From Echinarachnius parma (taxonomy: Eukaryota; Echinodermata; Echinoidea; Clypeasteroida; Echinarachniidae), in the NCBI GenBank assembly GCA_037951105.1, contig JBAMJV010001390.1:248001-312000 (forward strand): a DNA stretch of 64,000 nucleotides, in the 5' to 3' direction. Below the pieces are notes generated by a model. The model was not told the DNA's origin, did not search any database, and saw only the letters and a list, made by a program, of their open reading frames with translations. Position 1 is the stretch's first letter. Each line of letters starts with the position of its first letter. The translations under genes were made by a program, and so were the position numbers. This document shows positions 20,932 to 32,985 of this stretch, piece by piece.

Positions 20932-22430
20932 TATAAATATTGACTTCTGCAAGAAAAGCCAGTGGGGGTATTCGGTGCAAAAGTACAATAACCCCACCAA
21001 AAATTTGATTTTTTGGGTAGATGTATCTACTGATGAAACTGACCAGAAATAAAATTCAATTAATGAAAAGAAGCATAACAAAGTATTCAGTCTTGCTAGG
21101 ATTCATGATCTCCACTATCATGTATATATCCAACTTCATTTTCTGGTAGTATACAGTATATTCCAGACAGTAACTGCTGTATGGATGAAACTCCTGCCAG
21201 TTGAGTTAGTTCTTGATGTAGATTCTCTGAGAGCGAAGACTTGGCATTGACACACTGGTGCAAGTTGCGCGTCGTCGTATGAGGTAGGGTTGAGGCAGCA
21301 TTGCATTCAAGTCTGCCGAAGGACACATACCGGTGTCATATTGTAGAGGACAGCAGCATAATAACTCTATAACCTTTCCACTACATGTAGTACAAAGTGA
21401 TCTAAATTTGTTTTGAATGACATATAAAAAGTCTGGTGAAATTTTAAAAAGATGTTTTTCAATATCCTAGCTGCCAATTTTCATGAAAATGGGGTTTTAA
21501 TTTGTTACCTTTTTTCTCTCAAAAATTATTACAAAAAATTGGGCTCTGAGGGAATTCTCTTTATGTACAACAGGGTTTTGCAAAATTCAAGCTGTGTTCT
21601 ATTGCAACCGTAGAGAGGTTTGTGTGTGCTAAATGAAATACAACTACTTGGTTTATTTTCAGGACAATGATTTGTAAAAACATATATATAGTAGTATATG
21701 TGTATAAAGTGCTTTGAATTAGCTCTCTTTGTTTTGTTTTTTTCTACAAAAATTAGTTTTGAGACATTCCTTTCTTTTTCCATTCCATAATCAAATGCTT
21801 ATTTTATTTGTACGAAATGAATCTCTTTTGAGATGTCTAGAATACAATATCAGTCTATGTATATATTGTTTTTAACACTGCGTCAAGAAGACTTGTATTT
21901 AAACAAAATAGAATTACAAATGCATACAATGAAAACATTAGAATTGATTACAAATTGTAATGTACGTACTTTCATCGATTGACGCTGCACTGCTATTACA
22001 TCAAATAAAACTAAGCATGGTCTTTCTTTATTTATCTTGTGTTGTGCTTTGTTGTATTTGTAAACTAAATGGATGCCTCTGCCATTTATATGAGCAGTCA
22101 CCTTTTACCTTTGACCTAGCGTCCCTTTAAATGTAATCAGTTCATTGGCTCCTCAAGATAATTGGTTATACATGTACCAAGTTATATGGCAATCTGTCAA
22201 CCAAATCTAGATAGCTTTTTGGAATACAATGAGCCCTGTGACCATTGACCCCAAAATCGAATCACTTCATTATCTCATTAAGATACATTCATGTACCAAG
22301 TTTCATGACAATAAGTCAATACGGTTCTTGAAATATCGTGATAACAAGCTATTTTTGCATATGTAATGAGCCTTGTGACCTTTGACCTCATGACCCCCAA
22401 ATCTAATCACTTCATTTGCTTCTCAACATA

Positions 22431-22921
22431 CCCCGTGTTCACACACAAAATTTTCAGCCCTTAATCATGACTATAGAATCAGCTTCCCATTAAAAATTTG
22501 TGTGTCTGAACGCTTACTAACGAAACGACGTATCGCTAGAGATGACTAGCGATACGCTGGTTTTATCGTCGTTTCATACGAGAGCTGACTATAGAATCAC
22601 GCTTATTCCGTGTGTGAACAACCGTAACTGGCTAATCATGACTAAGTGGACGTGGCTTAAAGCGAACGTTCGCTCGCATAGCTGCAGAGAGAGAGCGCAG
22701 ACAGAAAAAAATGACAACACACTGCGCAGTAGCAAACTGCGCACTTATACGATGTTCAGGGGTTCGGCACCATCTGAAAAACAGCTGTTGTTCGATATAT
22801 GCTCTGTGCATGGGAACGTAGACCAGGTTTGATTTAATCATCACTAAAGAAACGTCGTATCGCTAGTGATGATTCTATAGAGATGATTAAGGGATGAAAT
22901 TTTTTGTGTGTGAACACGGGG
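22431..22921. mobile_element. 491-bp TIR element CCCCGTGTTCACACAC
   Basis: Termini ccccgtgttcacacac / gtgtgtgaacacgggg, with similarity continuing about 50 bp inwards (cccttaatcat…ctatagaatca). Short inverted atcgctag blocks recur inside. Two short overlapping ORFs (22542-22832, 22632-22844) show no recognisable domain. Confidence 0.82.
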
Positions 22922-22989
22922 AATGATGCATGTACCAATTAGTTTGGTGACAATTAGTCCTTGAGATATCGCGATACATAATACATGTG

Positions 22990-23580
22990 TGGTGCATATG
23001 TGTGTACGTGTGTGTGTGTGTGTGTGCGTTTGTAAGGACCGTCAATCGGGGATACACACAAGTTTAAACACCGGCAAAACGGGGATATTCTGGAAACCGG
23101 GCATATCCCCGGGTTCCGAACAGGGGGGTATAGTGCTTCAGGGATCGTCTTAAGGGCTGTACTGTATGGTATTATGATTTTTTAAGGATATCCCTTATAT
23201 GCCCGTTTTGCACGTTTTTTTTACATAGTTGGTGTATAACTGTGTGTGTGTGTATGCAAGTGAATGTGTGTGATTTTTAAACCCACAAATGGGGCATATT
23301 GCCATGTTTACACACCAGCAAACCGGGGACAAGCCAAAAACAAACGGGCATATCTCCGTTTGAAGGTGTTTATAACATTGTGTGTACCATATCCCCGATT
23401 GAAGGCTCTTACAAGAATGTGTGTGTATGTATGGGTATGCGTGTGGGCGAATGTGTGTGTGTGAGTGCGTATGTGTGTGAATGTGTCTATTTATGTGGGT
23501 GTATGTGTGAGAGTCATTTGTCATGTGTGAGAGTCATTTGTCATGCGTGCAGTGTGTTTGTTTGTGTGTGTGTGTGTGTG
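22990..23580 (+). repeat. TG-rich microsatellite region
   Basis: Several (TG)n blocks (23007-23028, 23240-23270, 23440-23520, 23562-23583) with two imperfect copies of a 'caaac ggg(a/c)ata' segment between. ORFs in both strands are artefacts of TG/CA repeats. Confidence 0.8.
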
Positions 23581-23906
23581 TGTGGTGTCGGTGCATGGAA
23601 TGTGGATAATGCTCTGTACACATATCAAGAAACAAAATATTCCCTCATTTTACACAAGATAAAAAAACGAAAATTATGTGTAAATAAAATCATAAACCAT
23701 ACAAAACTTGAACAGACACATCCATTATTTTGTATTCAAATTTATTAGAGAAAAACAAAAGAAATCTACCATTGGGTAAGTATTATTATCACAAATCAAA
23801 ATGATGTATGGTTTACATGTATATTGTTTACTCTCTCATTCAACATGTGCAAGTTGATCCCAATCTAAGCCTAGAAACAGGGAATCATTAGAAAGGCAAG
23901 ACTTAA

Positions 23907-24319
23907 AGGGGACCACCAGGCAAAGAACAACACATTATTATATGTTTTGGTACCGTTTTGTGATATCAAATAGATACCCAACATTTTGCAAAGGGTTGTG
24001 TAATTCATAAACAAAGCAATTCAATTCCACCACTTACGGAACCACTGCTATTTACTGGTTCCATACGGGCCAACCATTTGCGAGTGCGCCAATGCAGCTA
24101 TTCACGCGCACGTTTGTAAACAATAGATTCCCGGGCGATTCGTTCGCTCTGCACGCATTGCAATTCACCGCACACATAGCATGCTTTAGAATGGTGATGC
24201 GTTTCCAATTTTTTTTTCTTTTTTCTGGAAACATATTTTTGTGAACTTGTTGATGGAATGGACTACTAAAGATGTTACCTTTCTTTAATAAGAATATTAT
24301 TTTTGGGTGGTGGTACCCT
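23907..24319. mobile_element. 413-bp TTAA-flanked MITE, copy 1
   Basis: TTAA|aggggaccacca … tggtggtaccct|TTAA (23903-23906, 24320-24323). TTAA targets are typical of piggyBac and Kolobok-type transposases. Shared interior with 42960-43365 (caacattttgcaaagggttg, ggtggaatggacta). No transposase. Confidence 0.85.
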
Positions 24320-25655
24320 TTAAACAAAGAAACCAGAAATAATACAGTGTCTTCCATGTTTTTCCAGAAATTACACTTTAAATTTCTTTTTTACATCTTT
24401 AAATTAATGACCAATTACCCAATTTTTAAAACAACTAGCATGAACAAAGAGATTTTCTATTACTATGTTTACTACATGTACAGTGTAACTAACAATTATT
24501 TGGACACCCTGAAAAATAACTTACTATTTTGATAATTTTTCAAAAATGGTCTTATATTTTATCTTGATTTCAACAAAGCAGCATCTAATAAACACATACA
24601 ATGAATTTTAGGCAGCTTTTTACCAAACATTTTCTTCAAAATTTGTTCTAGCATCATTTAAATTAAAGTGATTTTCAAGGTGTCCAAATAATTCTTGGGT
24701 ACACTGTACATGTAAATGAGTCACTAATGGTTTCATTTTAAATGCAAAGTTGATTTTTAAAATGAAATGTTAAAATTAAGAAAGATTAACCCTGAATGAA
24801 GCAAACATTTACCCCAAAATTATTGTGAAGAAATTCAGATTCTAGAAATTTAATTAAACCAGAAAATCAAATGATTACAAAATCTTCTGAATACATGTCT
24901 ATATTGCTTTATGGTTGCATGTTCCATTAGCAGGTTTATATTTACAGTCTGTCAGCAAAAAAAAAAGATAACTAGTATTCTTCAGTGGTGGTTAACCAAA
25001 TTATTGAAAACCATCATTATATTCTTATTGGACAGTGCAAACATAAAGTTTAAATATCGTAGTGCAACAAACTTAATGTAAACTTACATCTTTGACAGAA
25101 TGCATATTACATTTTTTAAAAATATTGTTCATACTAACGGCACCAAAATACTAATCTACCAACTTGCTCAGTTCTGCTGAAAATAAAGAGAGTTACTCTC
25201 AATTAAATATACATTTCGTTGCAAAGATTTGCCATTACACCCAATTTCTCACCTAACATTAAGGATACACACAATTTCCCAACATAAATTCATTAAATAG
25301 TTACTCACCTGTCATCCTTTATACATGTACCTGATAAAGGCATACTAAATTCTTGTCACACATGATTGCATAATGATGTTACAGCACAATACAATTTAAA
25401 GACAAACTTTGGATGATTTTCAGGCTACTGTAATTTGAAGGGGGGAAAATGCTGTAAATCTGATTAATAATGCAGTCCATGAAGTTTTCCATGACACTCT
25501 TCATGTACATAACTTGAAGCAGAAGTTTATGGTACTGCACATGATACTTCGTGGACCTTAAACTTCTTCTTCAAAGACAAATAATGTGCAAGATAAAGTT
25601 CCAACATTATTCAACCGTCACATCATTTATCTGAATTTCATCGACTTTCACTGTG

Positions 25656-25735
25656 TTAACCCATTCACTGCGAGATTCTGAAATCCCCATAGACTTTGTA
25701 CATAGCTCACCCGGTTCCCGTAAGCAACGGGTTAA
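25656..25735 (-). repeat. 80-bp TTAA mini-element, copy 2
   Basis: ttaacccattcactgcgag…ccatagactttgtacatagc…cggttcccgtaagcaacgggttaa, inverted relative to the other two copies and exactly 80 bp like the third. Confidence 0.75.
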
Positions 25736-25846
25736 TAGCTTGATTTGACTGCATCGATTCCAGTTTACTTGAAAAATCTTCCCCTTTTTTCTTCACTCTA
25801 AATCTGCCAGTCTTTCAAATCTGCAGCATAGCATTATATAAACACA

Positions 25847-25920
25847 ATGGACAATGCATGTGTTGGCGTGTCAACAAATACATGGGAACTGTGCATTGTC
25901 CATGTATTGCCTGCGACACA
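25847..25920. repeat. Hairpin repeat, copy 1
   Basis: atggacaatgca and tgcattgtccat form a perfect 12-bp stem around gtgttggcgtgtcaac…; tattgcctgcgacaca follows. Similar to 56651-56722. Confidence 0.65.
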
Positions 25921-26220
25921 CAACAGTATGGTTATGTGCATATGAGTGGTTGAGGTCATGAATTATTCCAATCTACAAGTATATCTAAGTCTGTATACCT
26001 GGCACTCACTGGTTTAATACATGCATACAAAGTTAATTGTACATAATGGCAACAACATGACAAATGCCATCTCTAGAACAAAAATCATGCTTGACTTTAA
26101 GATTTGGAGAAAAATAAGAAAGAAAACATCAAAAGATCTGTTATAAAGCTTACACGTAATAATAATATATCATATCATCTCTAGAAACAAAATGAACCTT
26201 GGATTATTGGATTAGAAAAA

Positions 26221-26322
26221 TATCAAATAAAGAAAAGATGAAAATTAACTGAAGTTTACGAATAAACATATATATGTTTATTCGTAAATTTCAGTTAATT
26301 TTCATCTTTTCTTTATTTGATA
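26221..26322. repeat. Near-perfect 102-bp palindrome
   Basis: Arms of about 50 bp beginning tatcaaataaagaaaagatg and ending catcttttctttatttgata, with a single mismatch and an acatatatatgt centre. Such a long exact palindrome is either very young or a fold-back artefact. Confidence 0.88.
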
Positions 26323-28084
26323 TATACAACATATATATGTTGTTTCGGTAATGTATTTGCCTACAGTGTTTCTTATTATATACATGTGCAATCAATTATC
26401 AACATACCTAATGGAAGTATATATGAATCAATATGTCCATACAAGAACTAATGGAAATATAAAAATATATCTTTTCCCCACTCAAACATGACAACCTTCG
26501 TTCATATCTCCTGTAAAAGCTTTTGAAGTGTACTGCTTTATGAAGGAAATAGAAAATGTATTGGTAAAGAAATTAATTGATGAATCAAAATTGAAAAGAT
26601 GATGTTCTATATGGATTTAAATCATGCATGAAGTACTGATACAATAAATAAGTATCTTGCTAAATTCATTCAACTCAAATTATATATATAAATACATGTA
26701 TATAGCTTACAATAACAATTTAGAAATATTTGACAGTTATCTCTTATTCCACCAATAAACCAAGCAATGATAAAGCAGGTAAACAAAAATGAGAAAGGGA
26801 GAATTAGCAAATGCGATAATCTAAGATGAAAATCGAACATATATATAATCAAATTTACCTTCTTCAACAATGTACTTGTTATGGATTACAATTAAATGTA
26901 TGCACATACATGTACATGTAATATAAATGCAAATGTAATATGTACATGTATACTAATTTATAAATTAAACAGAAAACGATATAAAAATATCTTCTTCATC
27001 AAAAAGATCATCAAATTTATACAACATATTAATACTCTCCTCTAGAAAATGCAAATGTACATGTGTTATTTTGTTGAGCATAGTATCTGATAAAATTGTA
27101 ATGTTTGCTAATAATCAAAGAACAAAATGTCCAAACTCTCAGTTTTTACTAGTATCTGCCGTGATATAAGATTGACCTTTAATACACGAGGAAGGCACAT
27201 GGATATTGTTTTCCTTCAAAAAGTTCAAAATCATGTTATTTTAAGAATATAAAAAAAAGTGGATAATGACCAATAAATACATGACCAGCATCTGCTAATA
27301 AAGGGTTTTTACTGTATGCAAAACCAATAAAGACATTTTACCAATATGCAATAACTTTGTCTTTGATTAAACTTGCTGAAAACAGAAAAACAAAATCAGA
27401 AAATATGTGAATTGTTTGTATTGTATATATTCAAATCTACATCTTGATCTACTATCAGTAAGGTATCATTTAAAAGACAATATTTTCCACTATATGATAG
27501 AAGCTTTATGTCAAAAACTTACAAAAAATAGCTTTACTCTTTTTTTGCAGTATGACACCACTTTTTTAATTTTTATATCACGGCATAAATGCACCTCCAA
27601 TGATTTTCCATAACAACCAAGCAAGAGACCTACTAATGGCACAAAACAAAATATATTTACTCTGAAGGGATATGCATGTACAACTAGTAAGCTGAGAAAT
27701 TAGCAAGGTCATTACTACAAATGAAATAAATTACAGCAACATTTTCAAAATTGTGTGGCATTTCTGTGTCTACAAATGGACTTCCCCATGCTTCAAATTA
27801 TGAGACCAAATGAAGATGACAATCAAAATCAGATTGCGATAAAATAGACTTGGAAATAGAGGTTAGCATTTTGTAAACAAAATGGTGTCATAAATGTGAC
27901 AGCAAGACTGCTACATGTATAATGATGATGTCATTTCCACAGTATTAATTACAGTAAGACACTTTTGGTCAAATTGCTATTCCACGGTCGCCATATGATA
28001 TCTAATGATGAGCATAGAATGTTACAAATAACAAAAAGAAACTGGGAAAGTATAATTCTGGCTGCATTAACACTGACTTTTAAA

Positions 28085-28412
28085 AAGGGGACTGGAAGGA
28101 TTTTGATAAGGATTTGCTGAAGGATTGATAAGGATTAGATGAAGGATTAGATAAGAATTAGATGAAGGATTTGATAAGGATTAGATGAAGGATTTGATAA
28201 GGATTAGATGAAGGATTTGATAAGGATTAGATGAAGGATTTGATAAGGATTAGATGAAGGATTTGATAAGGATTTGATAAGGATTAGATGAAGGATTTGA
28301 TAAGGATTTGATGAAGGATTTGATAAGGATTTGATGAAGCATTTGATGAAGGATTTGATGAAGGATTTGATAAGGATTAGATAGAGGATTTGATAAGGAT
28401 TTGATAAAGGAA
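28085..28412 (+). repeat. 12/24-bp tandem repeat array
   Basis: gaaggatttgataaggattagat units, about 14 in number, with 12-bp sub-units (gatttgataag / gattagatgaag). It lies in the 3' flank of the furin-like gene. The minus-strand ORF across it (NPYQILHLILIKS repeats) is a repeat artefact. Confidence 0.88.
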
Positions 28413-28419
28413 CATTATA

Positions 28420-29740
28420 AATAAATACAAAAAGTCTATAATATTTTACATTTTTGAAGAAATCATGTATAATCAACTAGAAAATTGAATTACAAATAAA
28501 TCAAACAAGACAAAATGTAAACCAAAGTAAACCTTCAACTCTACTTCATGGGTTAAATTACTGGATGGAGGAGTGTATGACAAAGCACTAAGAAAATATT
28601 CAAAAATATACAGCTATTAATAGTGACGATAACCCATTCAAAAATAGCACCCCAAAGTAAAAACACACTGATAACCCCAACTATGACAAAAACTCTTACA
28701 AATATGTGACATCCAGCTAGACGTCTTGGAGTCTGCAATAGAGGGGAAGGAAAGTGCAGAATTCATGTCACTTCTAGTCGTATATTTCCTTTTGGGTATC
28801 ACGCATAATGGAAATAATCAATGTTTTTGAAACCAATATCAACTGTGTTGACTGAGCACTGGAGGCTACCATGAAACGTCATCTGAGCGCATCTGAGCGT
28901 GCAATAACAAAAGCGGGTTGTGTAACCGCTGTTGTTGAAATATGTCGCTATGTCATAGGTTACGTAACCAACACATAGCTACATTACTAAACTGTTGTAC
29001 GGAGCTAAACCTCTCCTGCTTGCTGCACTATTCACCACAAAAAATTGTTTTTGCTGGCCGATTGCTCCCTCCATTTACCAGCAAATGCAAACAAACGTTC
29101 GTTAATGTGATCCACAATTAATATAATTTGATAATCAATACCAACTTTGTTATTTTGAAGACTGCAAAATGTAGAAAAAATTATTTGTTTCTAAGTCTCT
29201 TTTCCATAGCGAGGCTTCCAAAAACACAACATTCAACTGTTGAACGGGAATAGGATATTGCGCAATAGTAAACTGTACAAAAGGCAGGTATAGCTACACC
29301 ATATTTACGTAAATAGCGTGTAAATTGTCCAGCTGACTGGACCATTTACTTTAGTAGATGTGACGTAACCCACTTCTGTTAGTGCACACTCAGATTTCAA
29401 GCATTTCCTTCCCCTTTAACAAGCCAGGTTAACCTTCTTAAAAGAAAAGATGTTTGTTTTTACTCATGGCAATGTTTATAAAGCAACACATGGCAGAAGT
29501 ACGTTTCACATAGATAACGAAAACATGTTCAATGCATATATAAACTTCTTTCTTCAGTTACCCCGCACAAAATTCACTAATGACTGCAAGTTCAATTATG
29601 TTCATTATGATCAATCCCATTTTTAAATATCTACAAAAATGACTGAACATCTTCATTATATTAATTAAGATCGATCCCATCCTTAGATATATAAAAAAAC
29701 AAAAAAGCGAGTCTTAATAATCCCTTATTGCAAGCAAGCC
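28420..29740. other. Likely 3' UTR/flank of the furin-like gene
   Basis: AT-rich, no repeat recognised, no polyadenylation hexamer (tttatt on the plus strand) close to the stop. It probably contains part of the 3' UTR, by position only. Confidence 0.4.
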
Positions 29741-30279
29741 TCATAAAGTCTGAGCGTTCCCATTCTTTGATGTGCTCACTTCCAGTAGCGTCTCCTCTTC
29801 GTCGTCCATATCGTCGTGGAGGCGCTGCAGCTTGCGGTACTCATAGTCCTCGCTGTCGCTGCTGCTCGTGTCTTGGCCGCTGCACCACGAGAAGTATCCG
29901 TGGTCGACGAACTGCAGCAGGCCGAAGACGAAGAGGAAGAGCAGGAGGCAGGAACAGCAGAGCACAGCAATGTATCCACCCAGCACCAGCCCACTGGTGG
30001 TATGGAAGACACTACCTCCATTGTGTAACCCCCCCGTCGGCACCAGGCAGTAGCTGTCGCTCTTCTCCAGGTGCTCGGCGCAGTCCACGCAGTTGCCGTT
30101 GTCGGGGCCGAAGCACGTCTTGCAGGCATTGTGGCATGCCTGGCACTCGTGGATAATGGTATCGTTGGTGGCCTCCGAGATCAGGTACTCCCCTGCGGTG
30201 CAGTGGAACGGTCCAACGTGGCTCTTGATGGGGTGGGGCTGGGTGCCGTAGAACAGCAGCGTCCACTCGTGAAGCAAGC
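29741..30279 (-). CDS. FURIN-like: Furin-like terminal exon: end of P domain, Cys-rich, membrane span, cytoplasmic tail
   Basis: Minus strand: acceptor gctccag, stop codon at 29741-29743. It begins GLLHEWTLLFYGTQPHP (end of the P domain). A short furin-type Cys-rich segment follows (CQACHNACKTCFGPDNGNC, VDCAEH), then a hydrophobic span (LVLGGYIAVLCCSCLLLFLF) and a tail of about 54 residues. The tail has a Ser/acidic cluster (TSSSDSEDYEY) and DDMDDEEETLLEV, like the CK2-phosphorylated acidic sorting cluster and dileucine-type signal of furin. This predicts a type I membrane protein cycling between trans-Golgi, surface and endosomes. There are fewer Cys repeats than in PCSK5/6. Confidence 0.94.
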
Positions 30280-30572
30280 CTGGAGCAAAAATGAAACATG
30301 GAGAAACATATTAATAGAATATTATTTGTAAGATGGAAAGAATATTTGTAGAATAATAACATCATTTGCAGGATAGAAGGGATTATTTGTACAACGGAAC
30401 GATTAATTGTTAGATGGTATATTTGTATATTTGTAAAACCTGAGAGGTGGAAGCAGGCATTAATGAAACAGTCATCAGTTTATTTTATTGATTCATCTGC
30501 ATATCGCTTATTTCTCTGTTTGGGTAGGGCCAAGGGGTGGGCAGAGGGAGTCTGTCTGGTACTTGTACTCAC

Positions 30573-30886
30573 CAGAGTGTACTACACTACCATGATGCTC
30601 AATCTCAAGCAGCCATTCCCCCTGTGGGTTCTCCCCCCACGTGTGAGTCGTCAGGAATCCCCACGACTTGAAACCCTTCTTGGAGTGGTCATTTCGTCGC
30701 AGCGGCAACAACACGGACCTGGTGTTGGACGGAGAGATGAGCGTGATGGTGAGCTCGCCGCGCTGAGGGAAGTCCAGCGTGATGCGCGACACTGTGTGCT
30801 CCAGGAAGCGCACATGTTTCTCAGGGGTCTCCTGGCAACCCGTGGTCTGGATCCGAGTCACCAGCTTGCTGTTACCGTTGATTGTC
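30573..30886 (-). CDS. FURIN-like: Furin-like exon 8 of window (P domain)
   Basis: Minus strand: acceptor ttatctgaag, donor gtgagt. It carries most of the P (homoB) domain, the beta-barrel that stabilises the catalytic domain: TINGNSKLVTRIQTTGCQET, VRFLEHTVSRITLDFPQRGE, LTITLISPSNTRSVLLPLRR, GFLTTHTWGENPQGEWLLEI. The family pattern LEHxxxRxTLxxxxRGDLxIxLxSPxGTRSxLL is clear. Phase 1 at the end. Confidence 0.95.
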
Positions 30887-31295
30887 CTTCAGATAAAAAA
30901 CACAAATGGATTATTAAGCTTAGGCTTGTCCATTGTCTGGATATTTATAGAAAGTGGAGAATTGATTAATTATAATTTGTACAGCTGCCACATTTGTCCT
31001 TCCATGCTGCTTTTAGTATTAAGATAAATGTAACATTTCTATGTGTTATTTTTCCCTTGAATTCATTAATCATTGTTTGCAGATTTTTACTTCAATAAAG
31101 ACAAAAAAAACAACAAAACAAGCGTACTCACTTTTACCCTCTGCAAACCACAAACCAATGATAAACTTTTGTCATTAACTTTGTAATTATCATCATCAAT
31201 ACCATATCAATTTTTTAAATTTATTATCTTAATACTTATCATTAATATCATCTAAATGTCATCATTTGCTCAAAATAAATCAGAAAGCTACTTAC

Positions 31296-31416
31296 TTCCT
31301 TCCATCGCCAAGTCCTTCCATGGCGCAGACTCGCTGATCTGGGACAGTGGTCCAGTTCCTGGCTAGCGTTACCATGGCGCCCGCATCCATCAGACCAAAG
31401 CCATAGTCATGGCTCA
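31296..31416 (-). CDS. FURIN-like: Furin-like exon 7 of window (end of catalytic domain / start of P domain)
   Basis: Minus strand: acceptor cttctcag, donor gtaagt. It reads VSHDYGFGLMDAGAMVTLA, then RNWTTVPDQRVCAMEGLGDG, matching SHSYGYGLLDAGAMVALAQNW of human furin. It marks the boundary where the P domain begins. Confidence 0.95.
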
Positions 31417-31779
31417 CTGAGAAGAAAGATGTACACAAGGATGGAAAACATTTGAAAACAATGACACCTACATAATGTATACTTCATCCAATATTAAACA
31501 AACTCAGTGTATTTATTTATAGTCACCATAATTGAACAAAAAAAATAATGAGAAGAAAATAGTAAATACAAATATGCCTATCGAACTCGAAATCTAAACA
31601 TTTCAAAATGTTCACGGTTTTGCAGAATCTATTGAAAGACGAGAAAAGTTTTCAAACTTTGCTGAGGAACTTCAAATAATATTAATCTAATTACATAAGC
31701 CTACACAAATCTTTTACAAATGTTACTATTTTTTCTCTTACAATTACAACCATTGAAAGTTTCTTTGAAGCTACCATAC

Positions 31780-31883
31780 CTTTGTGGCCTATTCCGTTCT
31801 CTTTCCAGTCACCAGTTTTAAGGTTGCCTGGCCGTGCTGTCATCACTATAACATGCTGCATGTCACGCCACGTTATGTTGGGG
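31780..31883 (-). CDS. FURIN-like: Furin-like exon 6 of window
   Basis: Minus strand: acceptor ttcttcag, donor gtatgg. It completes an Asn codon and reads PNITWRDMQHVIVMTARPGN, then LKTGDWKENGIGHK. This is the conserved end of the subtilisin domain (NLTWRDMQHLVVQTSKP... in human furin). Phase 1 at the end, completed by the next exon as Val. Confidence 0.95.
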
Positions 31884-32164
31884 CTGAAGAAAAAAAGAAT
31901 TCCACGATGTAAATTTGTTAATGATTCACTTTTTTATTTATTTATTTTAATGAATTCATTTTGTAAGTGTTATTCCCTCTTTTATTGACTTTAAATTTCG
32001 TATCACATTTTTGTTATCTTCATTCCTTAATTTTCTTTTTCTCACTAATTTGTATACATGTATCATGTACTGTTTTTTTTTCTCAAGGCAATCATGAAGC
32101 TGTGTCATAATCATCAACATTATTTAATTAATAGTATCATCAGTAGTAATACAATATTCTCAAG

Positions 32165-32420
32165 ATCATAATAGTTATCATCATTATCAGCCATATGGTC
32201 ATCATTATTATCATCAATATCATCATCATTACCATCATCATCATCATCATCACCATCATCACATCACCATCATCATTATCATCACCACCACCACGATCAT
32301 CACCATTGCCACCGTCACCGCCACCACCACCGCCACCGCCATCATCACCATCACCACCGACACTGCCACCATCACCATCACCACCACTGCCACAATTACC
32401 ATCACCATCATCATCATTAC
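32165..32420 (+). repeat. CAT/CAC trinucleotide tract next to the catalytic-Ser exon
   Basis: About 250 bp of catcat/caccac/attatc runs ending about ten bases from the splice donor of the exon at 32431-32531. Two long ORFs (minus 32140-32508, plus 32195-32569) are by-products. Confidence 0.88.
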
Positions 32421-32430
32421 CCCTACTCAC

Positions 32431-32531
32431 TTTGCTTCTAGAGCCAAGGCACATATACCAGCCGCCAGGGGGGCCGATGCTGAGGTCCCGCTGTGGGAGT
32501 CCGTACACAGCTTCCTCAGGTCAGTGGTTAC
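32431..32531 (-). CDS. FURIN-like: Furin-like exon 5 of window (catalytic Ser)
   Basis: Minus strand: acceptor tcttcag, then [20 protein letters not shown] and [13 protein letters not shown] plus a split codon, donor gtgagt. The Ser in SGTSASAP is the nucleophile. A long CAT/CAC/CAG-type trinucleotide tract (about 32170-32420) begins only some ten bases after the donor. Confidence 0.95.
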
Positions 32532-32639
32532 CTGAAGACAGATTGAGAAACAAATTTAAAACAAATTGAAAAGCGCAAAAACCTTTTGACAACTGCCTAT
32601 CTACTCAAATTACTGCATTGTAAATTGGGGGTGTAGGCA

Positions 32640-32985
32640 GCCTGACCTTCTTGGATAACTAACCAGAACGTCAATGACGTAGCGCTCATCCGCCATCTCG
32701 CAACATCAAATATCGCAAATTTCATGTGGTACACTTTTCAACTGGTCAAAAAATAAAAATTTGATGCCCTGGAAGGGACATGGGAAAAAATAAAAAAATT
32801 AAAAAATAAATTTAAAAAATAAAAATAAAAATAAAAATAAATAAAATAAAAAACAAAAACAAACAAAACAAACAAACAAACAAACAAAAAATAAAATAAA
32901 ATAAAAATAAATAAAAATAAAAATAGAAAAATAAATAAAAATTAAATTTAAAAAAATTTAAAAAATAAAAAATTTACCATAATTA
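32640..32985 (+). repeat. A-rich simple repeat (aaataaa/aaacaaa)
   Basis: Runs of aaaataaa and aaacaaac over about 230 bp (32750-32985), preceded by gccatctcgcaacatcaaat…, leading directly into the 158-bp array. Confidence 0.8.

Larger units (their letters stand above)
24330..28080. other. AT-rich DNA, downstream of the furin-like gene; no gene seen
   Basis: Apart from the mini-element at 25656, a hairpin at 25847-25910, and a 102-bp palindrome at 26221-26322, I see no coding or repeat structure. Part of it may be a long 3' UTR of the furin-like gene, but no clear polyadenylation signal can be assigned. Confidence 0.5.

Noticed and set aside
22542-22844. Overlapping ORFs in the 491-bp TIR element as a transposase remnant
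   Set aside because: Too short and no catalytic motif; the element is called non-autonomous.
23195-23748. His/Thr-rich and Cys/Val-rich ORFs near 23.2-23.7 kb
   Set aside because: Translations of (TG)n/(CA)n microsatellites.
28085-28412. CRISPR-like array
   Set aside because: Direct tandem units without unique spacers; animal minisatellite.
28204-28476. Minus-strand ORF with repeated NPYQILHLILIKS
   Set aside because: It is the translation of the 12/24-bp tandem array and has no other support.
29728-30156. Plus-strand ORF of 142 codons opposite the furin-like terminal exon
   Set aside because: Shadow of the GC-rich coding exon on the other strand.
32140-32569. Two ORFs of more than 120 codons, one on each strand, near 32.2-32.5 kb
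   Set aside because: Most of each is a trinucleotide repeat; the only real coding part is the 101-bp furin-like exon at one end.
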